Shown here: one piece after another, positions 41,593-49,085 of the stretch
How the letters are laid out: the number at the start of each line of letters is the position of its first letter
Position numbering within the stretch: position 1 is the stretch's first letter
Source of the DNA: JABFXX01 sp036489755
GTDB lineage: Bacteria > Myxococcota_A > Polyangia > Haliangiales > Haliangiaceae
Assembly: GCA_036489755.1 (NCBI GenBank)
Contig: DASXFD010000070.1
Location: forward strand, 355,491-419,490
DNA length: 64,000 bases
Direction of reading: 5' to 3'
Position numbers and translations under genes: made by a program
Notes under the pieces: generated by a model
Databases searched by the model: none
What the model saw: the letters and a program-made list of their open reading frames with translations, nothing else
What the model was told of the DNA's origin: nothing

Positions 41593-42467
41593 CAGTCGCT
41601 CACCAATTTCTGGCGGACCTGCGGCGGCCGCGGCGCGCGCTCGCCGGACAACCCGAGCCGCGCGAGGTCGAGCGCGACGCCGCTCGTGCGCTGCTCCATC
41701 ATCGCGGCGGCGAGGGCCGCGAGCCGAGCGGCCGCATCTTCGATCGGCGTGCCGCGCGCGTGGATGTTCGAGATCATGTTGCGGTCGCCGTCGGTCTTGC
41801 CGATCTTCGGATCATAGACGACGTACGCCGAGAGGCCGTCGCCGGTGCCGAGGCCCGGCCGCTCGCCGAGCAAGATCATCGCGACCTTCGCCCGAACCTC
41901 GGAGCCGATCTCGTCCTCGAGCCACACGCGCGCGAACCGCGCGCAGACCGGCGTGCCGACCGAGAGCCCGCGCCGCTGACACGCCGCCGCGACCGCGTCG
42001 TAGAGCGGCTTGCCGGACGCCATGCACGCGACTGCGGACAATCCGTCCGCGACGACGATCTGGACGTCAGGATTTTTCACGGCCTCGCCACGCAGCTGCG
42101 CCACCGACGCGTCGGACAACCGGCGCCCGAGATCGGGGCGCAGCAGAAACTCGCGGTGGCTCGTCACGCGCGACGCCAGCGGCATGAAGCCGTGTGTCGC
42201 GGCCCAATCGTCGGACAGCTCGGCGCCGACCGCGGCGTGTGCGACCGCGAGCTCTGCCTGAAACTGCAGCACGACATCGGTCGCGTAGCGCGTGCCGACG
42301 TGGCCGATGCCGACGAGCGCCGTCGTGTGCTTCGCGGCCTCGGCGGCGAACGGCGTGGTTTCGGGATGCGGCGAGTACACGCGCTCCGGCGGCGCCGGCA
42401 CGCCGGGCACGAACGGCGCCGGCGGCAGCGGCTCGGCCGATCCGAGCGCCTCGCGCAGCGACGCCAT
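41592..42467 (-). CDS. eutC: ethanolamine ammonia-lyase small subunit
   Basis: 291 residues. Together with EutB it forms the B12-dependent enzyme that turns ethanolamine into acetaldehyde and ammonia. Conserved segments: LVGIGHVGTRYATDVVLQFQ, TSHREFLLRPDLGRRL, VQIVVADGLSA, VAMILLGERPGLGTGDGLSAY and the terminal DGDRNMISNIHARGTP. ATG 42467; the longer in-frame extension is low-quality. eutL follows with a one-base overlap. Its partner eutB is 1.6 kb upstream with opposite-strand genes in between. Confidence 0.94.
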   Translation of the reverse strand: MASLREALGSAEPLPPAPFVPGVPAPPERVYSPHPETTPFAAEAAKHTTALVGIGHVGTRYATDVVLQFQAELAVAHAAVGAELSDDWAATHGFMPLASRVTSHREFLLRPDLGRRLSDASVAQLRGEAVKNPDVQIVVADGLSAVACMASGKPLYDAVAAACQRRGLSVGTPVCARFARVWLEDEIGSEVRAKVAMILLGERPGLGTGDGLSAYVVYDPKIGKTDGDRNMISNIHARGTPIEDAAARLAALAAAMMEQRTSGVALDLARLGLSGERAPRPPQVRQKLVSD

Positions 42468-42528
42468 CAGCTGCCTCGTCCGGCTCACGGCTGCAAACGT
42501 CACCACGCGCGGTCGCGCGGCGCAAGCG

Positions 42529-42590
42529 CGTCCGGCTTCGTCCGAACGCCGGACGATTTCGGCCGAGCCTCGGACAGCGCCGGACACTTC
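42529..42590. repeat. cluster of short GTCCG/CGGAC inverted repeats
   Basis: Includes an 8-bp perfect inverted repeat CGTCCGGC (42529-42536) / GCCGGACG (42548-42555) and the 13-mer CCGAGCCTCGGAC at 42563-42575. The same 13-mer occurs at 48983-48995. It lies in the divergent spacer between eutC and the lipoprotein gene. Confidence 0.55.
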
Positions 42591-42647
42591 CGCGCGAAGA
42601 GTCGCGGACTTCCGTGCGGCACGGTCGCTGCAGAACGGCGCCGCATC

Positions 42648-43718
42648 ATGAAAACGCTCCTCCTCGCCATTGCTCTCGCCGCGTGCGGCCCATCCGCGGC
42701 GGTCGTCGCCGACGCTCCACCCGATGCATCGATCATCCCGACGAGCCCGGCGGGCTCGTTCGCCGTGACCGGCGTGCTCGACCTTCAAGTGCTGCCCGCG
42801 CCCGCCGACGCGCTCATCGCCGAGCTGACCGACGCGACCGACGGCCCCGACGATCCGGCGCGCTTCTTGTGCGACCGGCTCGTGACGGAGCTGCCGTCGA
42901 GCTGGCAGGCGATCGCGGCCGCCGTCGCCGACGACGTGGTCGCGCCGGTCTTACAAGCGGAGCTGAATTCCGTCGCGCCGGACTTCGCGCCCGGCATTCA
43001 CGCGATCGCCGCCGGCCTCGGCGACCTCGCGCACCACGCGCGCACGGTCGAGACGCTCGCGATCCAGCCGGGCGGCTACGCGTCGCGCACGATCACCGGC
43101 GTCACGTACGACGACCTGCAGATCGACTTCGCGACCGAAGGCATGGCCGACGCGATCGCGTCGACCTCGGTCACACTCGACGCGTCGGGCGCGCTCTCGA
43201 TTGCCGAGCACAGCGTGGAGCTGCCGTACGGCCGCCTGCTGCGGCTCGGGCTCGACCGCGAGATCGTCCCGAATGTCGACTTCAGCGCGAGCGATCTGTC
43301 GACCGCGCTCGCGGATCTCGTCGACTGCACTCAGCTCGGCCAGCTGTTCGCCGCCAAGGTCGGCATCGGCAGCGTGACGCTCTACGCGACCGCATGCACC
43401 GCCGGCATGGCCGCGCTCGCCGCCGACGTCTACGATCGGCTCGATACGATCGACACCTCGCCGTTCCAGCTCGCGATGACCGGCAGCGCGATCGGCGTCG
43501 ATCTCGACGGCGACGGCACGATGGATCGCATCGACAGCGGGCTGTGGACCGGCTCGACGTCGTACAACGGCGCGGCCGCGCCACTCGCCGACGCGACGTT
43601 CACGGGAACGAAGGGACCCTCGACTACGAGCGACTGGACGTCTATCGGCGTTCGATCGAGCACCTCGCGTTCGCGTTTGCTGCCGTCCCGAAGCTCCCGC
43701 GTGGGTTCTCGGCGCTGA
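42648..43718 (+). CDS. lipoprotein (C terminus altered by fusion with inserted DNA)
   Basis: 356 residues as it stands. Signal MKTLLLAIALAAC (lipobox ALAAC), a short spacer, then a large domain of helices and strands with three Cys (RFLCDR, VDCTQL, ATACTAG) and a final calcium-loop-like DLDGDGTMDRIDSGLWTG. After about residue 322 (ADATFTGTKG) composition changes to Ser/Arg-rich because the frame reads across the four-helix-bundle gene. The original stop was probably lost at that junction. It is transcribed opposite to eutB and eutC, between them. Confidence 0.75.
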   Translation: MKTLLLAIALAACGPSAAVVADAPPDASIIPTSPAGSFAVTGVLDLQVLPAPADALIAELTDATDGPDDPARFLCDRLVTELPSSWQAIAAAVADDVVAPVLQAELNSVAPDFAPGIHAIAAGLGDLAHHARTVETLAIQPGGYASRTITGVTYDDLQIDFATEGMADAIASTSVTLDASGALSIAEHSVELPYGRLLRLGLDREIVPNVDFSASDLSTALADLVDCTQLGQLFAAKVGIGSVTLYATACTAGMAALAADVYDRLDTIDTSPFQLAMTGSAIGVDLDGDGTMDRIDSGLWTGSTSYNGAAAPLADATFTGTKGPSTTSDWTSIGVRSSTSRSRLLPSRSSRVGSRR

Positions 43719-44173
43719 GCGATCAATGGCGCCGGGCGGCTACGTCGATTCCGATGAACATCGCCGAGGGAGTCGGGAAGCCGAGCGCGGCCGACCGAGC
43801 GAATCGGTATGCGATCGCGAGAGGCGAGGCGATGGAATGCGGCGCGATCTTGGATGTCGTGCGGTTGCTAGAGGTGCTTCCCGGCGTCGAGATCGACGCC
43901 GCAAAGCAGACGTTGATCCGCATCGTCGAGATGCTGACCAAGCTGCGTGCGATGCGGCTCCAAGTATCGCAGGCTCGTCGAGGTTCATGGGCGTGGTGTA
44001 GACGTGCACGTGCACGTGACACGTGCACGTGCACGATCTTCAATTCCCCGTTCCCCATTCCCGGTTGTCAGCGGATCGCCGTGACGTCGCCGAATTTCGG
44101 CCCGGGTGCATCTCCCGACCAGATGCCGACCGCATCCAGCCACCCATCAAACTCCGGCGTCGGCCGCTTGTGA
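43613..44173 (+). pseudogene. four-helix-bundle (S23/23S-rRNA-IVP family) protein lacking a start codon
   Basis: The frame encodes a recognisable four-helix-bundle protein: TLDYERLDVYRRSIEHLAFA, QWRRAATSIPMNIAEGVGK, YAIARGEAMECGAILDVVRL and a last helix ending near LTKLRAMRL. The family is found in rRNA intervening sequences, as small stand-alone genes and as the Avd subunit of retroelements. Typical relatives begin with Met just before LDYERL; here the codon is ACC and no ATG, GTG or TTG occurs near it, so it cannot be expressed normally. Upstream it runs into the lipoprotein gene; downstream the open frame continues through the palindrome into the end of eutB. Looks like a decayed or recombined insertion. 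Confidence 0.7.
44003..44035. repeat. 33-bp perfect palindrome of CGTGCA units
   Basis: Two 16-bp arms (44003-44018 and 44020-44035) built from CGTGCA repeats flank a single A. It lies just after the four-helix-bundle sequence and before a run reading CCCCGTTCCCCATTCCCGG that reaches the eutB stop. It could be the boundary of the inserted unit, a cruciform or a transcript-ending hairpin. Confidence 0.8.
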
Positions 44174-45432
44174 AGCAAACGCCTCAGCGTGGGGATATCG
44201 TGATAGCTCGTCGACTGATAGTTCAGCATGATGTCGTCGCCGACCGGCAGCGACATCAGATACGTGCAGCCGGCCGCTCCGAGCAGGACCTTGAGGCTCT
44301 CGAGCTCGTCCTGCGACATGCGCGCGTGATAGGTGAAGCACGCGTCGCAGCCCATCGGCAGCCCGAGCAGCTTGCCCATGCAGTGATCCTCGAGCGCCGC
44401 GCGCGAGATCTGCGGCCCATCCTCGAGGTACTCGGGCCCGATGAAGCCGACGACCGTGTTGACGAGGAACGGCTTGTACCGCCGGGCGAGCCCGTAGGCG
44501 CGTGCTTCGATCGTGACCTGATCGGCGCCGTGGTGCGTGCCGGAGCTGAGCGCCGAGCCCTGACCGGTCTCGAAGTACATCCGGTTCGGCCCGCGCGTCG
44601 TGCCGCGCTCCTTCATCATCGCCCACGCCTCGTCGAGCAGCTTCACGCTGATCCCGAACGCCCGATTTCCGCCTTCGGTCCCGGCGACCGACTGGAACAT
44701 CAGGTCCATCGGGCACCGGTGCTGCTCGAGCGCCTTCATCTGCACGGTGACGTGCGACAGCACGCAGTGCTGCGTCGGGATCTGATTGCGCCGGAGCACC
44801 TCGTCGATCGCGGTGAGGATCTCGGCGGTGGAAGCCGGCGAGTCGGTCGCGGGATTCACGCCGATCACGGCATCGCCGCAACCGTAGGAGAGGCCCTCGC
44901 GCATCGACGCGAGGATGCCGAGCACGTCGTCGGTGGGATGGTTGGGCTGGCAGCGCGACGACAGCCGACCGGGCAGACCGAGCGTCGAGTTGGCGCGCAC
45001 GACGACCTGGCACTTCGCCCCGACCGTCATCAGATCGAAGTTCGACATCAGCTTGACGACCGCCGCGGCCATCTCGGGCGTGAGCCCGGGCGCGACCGCG
45101 CGCAGCGTCGGCCCGCTGGTGTCGACGTCGAGCAGCCACTCGCGAAACTGGCCGACGGTGAGGTGACCGACCGCGCGGTACGCCTGATCGTCGAGGTCGT
45201 GCTCGACCATTCGCGTGAGCTCGTCGTCGTCGTACGGCACGACCGGGCTCATTCGGAGATCGGCGAGCGTCAGCTCTGCGAGGACCGCGCGTGCGGCGAC
45301 GCGCTCGACCGCGTCGCGGGCCGAAACGCCGGCGAGATCGTCACCGCTCTTCGGCGGGTTCGCCTTCGCGAGCACCTCCTTGATGGAGTCGAAGCGGTAG
45401 CGGACGCCTCGAATGGAGCTCGCGAGCTGCAC
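44068..45432 (-). CDS. eutB: ethanolamine ammonia-lyase large subunit
   Basis: 454 residues (E. coli EutB has 453). TIM-barrel catalytic subunit with adenosylcobalamin. Recognisable: SKSGDDLAG-like PPKSGDDLAGVSA, NPLT-type ANSTLGLPGRLSSRCQPNHPTDD, GCGDAVIGVNPATDS, QSVAGTEGGNRAFG, FETGQGSALSSGTHHGADQ and MGCDACFTYHARM. GTG start 9 nt after TAGGAT. It should be co-transcribed with eutC, but an opposite-strand block of about 1.6 kb separates them here. Confidence 0.96.
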   Translation of the reverse strand: MQLASSIRGVRYRFDSIKEVLAKANPPKSGDDLAGVSARDAVERVAARAVLAELTLADLRMSPVVPYDDDELTRMVEHDLDDQAYRAVGHLTVGQFREWLLDVDTSGPTLRAVAPGLTPEMAAAVVKLMSNFDLMTVGAKCQVVVRANSTLGLPGRLSSRCQPNHPTDDVLGILASMREGLSYGCGDAVIGVNPATDSPASTAEILTAIDEVLRRNQIPTQHCVLSHVTVQMKALEQHRCPMDLMFQSVAGTEGGNRAFGISVKLLDEAWAMMKERGTTRGPNRMYFETGQGSALSSGTHHGADQVTIEARAYGLARRYKPFLVNTVVGFIGPEYLEDGPQISRAALEDHCMGKLLGLPMGCDACFTYHARMSQDELESLKVLLGAAGCTYLMSLPVGDDIMLNYQSTSYHDIPTLRRLLHKRPTPEFDGWLDAVGIWSGDAPGPKFGDVTAIR

Positions 45433-45522
45433 CGGGCGCGCATCCTAGCATCGCGAGCAACACACAGTAGGCACGCCAGAAACGCGCGACCTGCGCGGAA
45501 TCGTACTAACGTGCCCGGCCAT

Positions 45523-46143
45523 ATGAAGCATCTCGCGATCGTCGCGGTGGTCCTCCTTGCCGCCGCTTGCAACAACAAAGCGAAGGAGAATCCGTCGGGC
45601 GGTTCTGCGACCGCCGGCTCGTCGATGGCGGGCTCGAGCATGGCGGGCTCCGCGATGGCGGGCTCGGACAACTGGGGCTCCGCCGGCTCCGGCTCGGGCA
45701 TGGCGATGGCCGGCTCGGGCTCGGGTATGGCGATGGCCGGCTCGGGCATGGGCTCCGGCTCGGCCGGCTCGGAGATGGGCTCCGACAGCTTCAACTGGGA
45801 GACCATGACGCACGAAGCGCGCATGGATTACATGAAGAAGACCGTCGTCCCGACGATGAAGCCGCTGTTCCAGAAGTTCGACGCGAAGCACTACGCGAAC
45901 TTCGGCTGCAAGACGTGCCACGGCAAAGATCCGAAGGCGACGAAGTTCAAGATGCCGTCGCCGGATCTGCCGAAGCTCGATTTTGCCGCGCTCAAGGCCG
46001 GCAAGCAGAAGCCCGAGGTCGCGAAGTGGATGGGCGAGGTCGTGAAGCCGAACATGGCGAAGCTGCTCCACATGCCCGAGTACACCGAGGCGAACCCGAA
46101 GGGCTTCGGTTGCCTCGAGTGCCACACGGAAAAGAAGAAGTAG
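45523..46143 (+). CDS. di-haem c-type cytochrome lipoprotein with Ser/Gly/Met-rich linker
   Basis: 206 residues: lipoprotein signal (MKHLAIVAVVLLAAAC, Cys16), then about 65 residues of low-complexity Gly/Ser/Ala/Met repeats (units such as SSMAGS and GMAMAGSGS), then a small domain with two CXXCH haem sites, CKTCH (129-133) and CLECH (197-201), and Met-rich helices between. Likely a periplasm-facing, outer-membrane-bound electron carrier; the repeats act as a flexible tether. GTG 45511 is a possible longer start. It ends directly against the next opposite gene. Confidence 0.85.
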   Translation: MKHLAIVAVVLLAAACNNKAKENPSGGSATAGSSMAGSSMAGSAMAGSDNWGSAGSGSGMAMAGSGSGMAMAGSGMGSGSAGSEMGSDSFNWETMTHEARMDYMKKTVVPTMKPLFQKFDAKHYANFGCKTCHGKDPKATKFKMPSPDLPKLDFAALKAGKQKPEVAKWMGEVVKPNMAKLLHMPEYTEANPKGFGCLECHTEKKK

Positions 46144-46668
46144 TCAGCCGCGTCGCGGCGACGGCAGCCGCGAGACCAGCTCGCTCGCCACCGGCGGCGG
46201 GCACATCGGCCCGCAGCCGCGCCACACGCGGAGCGGTGCTCGCTCGAACAGCGCGGACATCATCCAGCCGAGCCACGCGGCGGTGATCGCTGCGGCGAGC
46301 CCGACGAGCGCGAGCGCGAGCGGCGCCTTGTCGTCGAGCTCGTGGACGCGCGCGTAGCTCGTGTAGATCGTCGCGCTCGCGGCCGAGCACGCGAGCAGCG
46401 CGATCACGTTGCACACGGCGTGGCCTCGACCGAGCGCGCGCCATCGGCCCGCGGCGACACCGATCAGATCGGCGACGGCCGGCACGACCGCGGCGATCGC
46501 CGTGACGATGCCGATCGCGCTCGCGACGAACGCCGCGCGATACCACGCGACGTCGCCGAAGATCGCGTGGCCGATCAGCGCGCCCGCGATCGCCGCAAAC
46601 ACGACGATCGGCAGCTCGACGAACACCGGGCGGATCGGATCGACCGCGTCGTGCGCTTGCATCGGCAT
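46144..46668 (-). CDS. DUF2231-like membrane protein
   Basis: 174 residues with four hydrophobic helices (ELPIVVFAAIAGALIGHAIF, AAFVASAIGIVTAIAAVVPAVADLIG, CNVIALLACSAASATIYTSYA, LALALVGLAAAITAAWLGWM). The first half resembles DUF2231 (a PxxVxxPI-type opening, then a second helix pair). The C-terminal tail has GCGPMCPPP. Function unknown. Its stop touches the stop of the cytochrome lipoprotein gene. Confidence 0.7.
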   Translation of the reverse strand: MPMQAHDAVDPIRPVFVELPIVVFAAIAGALIGHAIFGDVAWYRAAFVASAIGIVTAIAAVVPAVADLIGVAAGRWRALGRGHAVCNVIALLACSAASATIYTSYARVHELDDKAPLALALVGLAAAITAAWLGWMMSALFERAPLRVWRGCGPMCPPPVASELVSRLPSPRRG

Positions 46669-46704
46669 GGCATACGCGAGTGCACGCGATGTGCCGCCAG
46701 GCGT

Positions 46705-47646
46705 TCAGAGCGTGCGCGAGGACAGATCGTGCGAGTCCTTTGGAGGTGAGCGCCAGGCCACGAACACGGCCGCGAGGGCACCGAGCGCACCGAGCGCGCC
46801 GAGCGTCACGACCCGAAGCTCGATGATCTCTGCGATCGGTGCGGATGCGAGGTGCGAACCGAACCCGGCCGCGAACGCGAGCACGACGAGCACAGCCGCG
46901 AGGCTCGCCCAGCGTGCGCCACGCAACACGCCGAGGTACGCGACAACGACGCTCGCCAACGCGAACGACCCGACCGGATCGGCGACGACGGCGCTCACCG
47001 GCGCGTTGCTCCACACGATCACCGACGACATCGCGGCGACATACGCCGGGCCGAGCAGCGCCAGCGCGAAGCCGCGCCGGCCGAGATCTCGGCGGTGCCA
47101 CGGCGCGAGCAACGCGAGCACAGCTGCAAACAGCGCGAGCAACACGAGTCTCTCTCGTCCGAAATTCTCGGCGACCCCGTCGACGTGCGATCCCGCCACG
47201 ACGTGCACCGTTTCCAGGACGACCGACGTCGCGACGCGGCCGAGGACGATCGCGCGGGCCCACGTGCGTCGCGCCGCGAGTGCGCCGACGAGCGCGGTCC
47301 AGACCGCGAGATCCACCGTCGTGATCCCGTGGCGGAACGAGTTATGGCCGTACAGGATCACCGGCAGCGCGAGCAATGCCGCCGCGCTCCACGCGCGGGA
47401 CCGCGACAGGCGCGCTCCGAACGGCGAGCGCACGCGCGCGTGCTCGCGGGCCAGTTGACGCGGCTCGCCGAGCCGTGCGCGAGCGTGCGCGATCGCCTCG
47501 GCGAGCGGGAGGCCGCCCTCGCGCAAGTCGGCGACGAGCGCGCGCATGTGGTCCTCGATCTCGTCGAGATCGGCGCGCGACAGCTCGGCTTCCGCCGTGA
47601 CCTCGGCGCGGTAACGTTCGATCGCTTCGTCGACGTCGTCGATCAT
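46705..47646 (-). CDS. membrane protein with N-terminal HAAS/permease-prefix domain
   Basis: 313 residues. N-terminal ~70 residues (MIDDVDEAIERYRAEVTAEAELSRADLDEIEDHM... SEAIAHARARLGEP-type pattern) match the HAAS-like prefix domain that pairs with PadR regulators. About eight membrane helices follow. ATG 47646 overlaps the PadR stop (ATGA) and has a strong GGAGGA six bases upstream; an ATG at 47658 in the same frame is less well placed. This PadR plus HAAS-membrane-protein pair is a standard arrangement, the regulator controlling its own operon. Function of the membrane part unknown. Confidence 0.82.
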   Translation of the reverse strand: MIDDVDEAIERYRAEVTAEAELSRADLDEIEDHMRALVADLREGGLPLAEAIAHARARLGEPRQLAREHARVRSPFGARLSRSRAWSAAALLALPVILYGHNSFRHGITTVDLAVWTALVGALAARRTWARAIVLGRVATSVVLETVHVVAGSHVDGVAENFGRERLVLLALFAAVLALLAPWHRRDLGRRGFALALLGPAYVAAMSSVIVWSNAPVSAVVADPVGSFALASVVVAYLGVLRGARWASLAAVLVVLAFAAGFGSHLASAPIAEIIELRVVTLGALGALGALAAVFVAWRSPPKDSHDLSSRTL

Positions 47647-47993
47647 ACGGTCCTCCATGCTTTCGCGAGTGCCGCGCTCACCACGTCCCATTGCCGGCGT
47701 TCTTGAGCGAGCGCGCGGCGGCCGTCGGCCCGCACGCGGTAATAGCGGCGTTTGCGGCCGCTCTCGCCGCGCTCCTCGTACGAGTCGATCAGCCCCTGAT
47801 CCTCGAGCCGGTGCAGCACCGGATAGAGCATTCCCTCGGACCACTCGAGCTCGCCGCCTGAAAGCTCGCGCACCTCTTGGATGATCGCGTAGCCGTAGCT
47901 CGGCCCTCTGGTAAGAATCGACAGTAAGAGCGGCGTGGCCGACGCGGCGACCAGATCCTTGCCGATCCGTTCGCTGTCTTTTCGTTGCCTCAC
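47643..47993 (-). CDS. PadR-family transcriptional regulator
   Basis: 116 residues from GTG 47993: winged-helix DNA-binding protein with the family signature LVAASATPLLLSILTRGPSYGYAIIQEV, EWSEGMLYPVLHRLEDQGLI and GRKRRYYRVRADGRRAL. It probably represses its own transcription and that of the coupled membrane protein. An in-frame ATG at 48005 would extend it by four residues, but that ATG sits inside a good -10 (TATGCA, with TTGACA 17 nt upstream), so the GTG, 7 nt after the -10, is the better start. Divergent from the serine protease gene. Confidence 0.88.
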   Translation of the reverse strand: MRQRKDSERIGKDLVAASATPLLLSILTRGPSYGYAIIQEVRELSGGELEWSEGMLYPVLHRLEDQGLIDSYEERGESGRKRRYYRVRADGRRALAQERRQWDVVSAALAKAWRTV

Positions 47994-48000
47994 GGCTCTA

Positions 48001-48029
48001 TGCATAAGGCTGCTAGGTATAGCTGTCAA
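48001..48029 (-). promoter_or_regulatory. sigma-70-type promoter of the padR operon, leaderless
   Basis: On the minus strand: -35 TTGACA (48029-48024), 17-nt spacer, -10 TATGCA (48006-48001). Transcription would begin at about 47994-47993, on the GTG start. The spacer contains GCTATACCTAGC, a partial dyad that could be an operator for PadR; inference. Confidence 0.6.
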
Positions 48030-48079
48030 GGAACCTCGCAGGCCGAGCAAGGCATGCGAGTTGCTGCTTGTGGTGAGGC

Positions 48080-49030
48080 ATGCGCCTCGCGCGGATCGTG
48101 CTCGTCTCGGCCGCGGCCATCGCGGCACCGGCGAGCGCGGACGCCCCGGTCGTCGGCGGCGCACCCGCTCAGCTGGGCGCGTGGCCTGATGCGGTCGCCG
48201 TGATCGGCGAGACGGGCACGTGTAGCGGCACGCTCGTCGCGCCGGACGTCGTGCTCACCGCCGGACACTGCGCGGACATCAACCCGCAGCGGATCGTCGC
48301 CGGCACGGTCAACTACGAGCTCGGCGGCGTCGCGGTCGACGTCGCGGCAACGATCGCGCATCCCGACTCGGCGAGCTCGTACGACGTCGCCGCGCTCGCG
48401 CTCGCGACACCTGTGCCGGGCATCGCGCCGGGCGCACTCGGCACCGCATGCACGTTCGCCGAGTTCGCGGCCGGCACGCCGGTCGAGCTCGTCGGCTTCG
48501 GGCTCACCAACGACGCGGCGACCGGCACGAACACGCAGCTCAACGCGGCGTCGACGGTCGTCACCGATGCGACGTGCACCGGCGACGAAGGCTGTCGGCC
48601 GAGCATCGCGCCCGGCGGCGAGTTCGCGGCCGGCGGCGACGGCATCGACACCTGCAACGGCGACTCCGGCGGCCCGGTCTACCTCGCGACGCCGCGAGGC
48701 GAGGTCGTCGTCGGGGTCGTGTCACGCGGCACGAGCGGCGCGCACTCGCCGTGTGGCGACGGCGGCATCTACGTACGCACCGACAAGATCGCGGCGTGGC
48801 TCGACGAGGTTGCCGGGCCGGTGACGCTGGACTCGTGCCCTGGCATCGCCGCCGCGGCGACGCCGGACAGCGAGCGCAGCGACGACGCGATCGGCGGCTG
48901 CTCGACCGGACGCGGCTCGCGAACGGGCGCGATCTTCATCGTGCTCGCGCTCGCACTTGTCCGGCGTGTCCGGCGCCGGCGTCCGAGCCTCGGACGCGCA
49001 TGTCCGAGCGTCGGACGAATCGCTCGCTAG
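48080..49030 (+). CDS. secreted trypsin-like serine protease with MYXO-CTERM-like tail
   Basis: 316 residues. Signal peptide (MRLARIVLVSAAAIAAPASA), a mature N terminus VVGGAPA like activated trypsins, and the S1 triad: His63 (TAGHC), Asp102 (YDVAALAL) and Ser196 (GDSGGP). The C terminus has Cys274 (GGCSTGRG), a hydrophobic helix (GAIFIVLALALV) and RRVRRRR, the pattern of MYXO-CTERM sorting signals, which suggests transient membrane anchoring and surface display. After the Arg cluster 15 more residues are encoded by a short inverted-repeat cluster. A broken paralogue follows. Confidence 0.9.
   Translation: MRLARIVLVSAAAIAAPASADAPVVGGAPAQLGAWPDAVAVIGETGTCSGTLVAPDVVLTAGHCADINPQRIVAGTVNYELGGVAVDVAATIAHPDSASSYDVAALALATPVPGIAPGALGTACTFAEFAAGTPVELVGFGLTNDAATGTNTQLNAASTVVTDATCTGDEGCRPSIAPGGEFAAGGDGIDTCNGDSGGPVYLATPRGEVVVGVVSRGTSGAHSPCGDGGIYVRTDKIAAWLDEVAGPVTLDSCPGIAAAATPDSERSDDAIGGCSTGRGSRTGAIFIVLALALVRRVRRRRPSLGRACPSVGRIAR
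48957..49019. repeat. GTCCG/CGGAC inverted-repeat cluster at the 3' end of the protease gene
   Basis: Contains a perfect 9-bp inverted repeat with a 1-nt centre (48979-48997) and a second copy GTCCGA-GCG-TCGGAC (49002-49016). It shares the 13-mer CCGAGCCTCGGAC with the cluster at 42563-42575. It extends the protease reading frame beyond its sorting signal. Confidence 0.55.
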
Positions 49031-49085
49031 TCGCGCGAGATCACGAGTCGCGCTTGCTGGCCCGGCGGTTGCTGTACGCCGCGCC

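Noticed and set aside
43613..44035. Diversity-generating retroelement around the four-helix-bundle sequence
   Set aside because: Some Avd proteins share this fold, but there is no reverse transcriptase, template repeat or variable repeat nearby.
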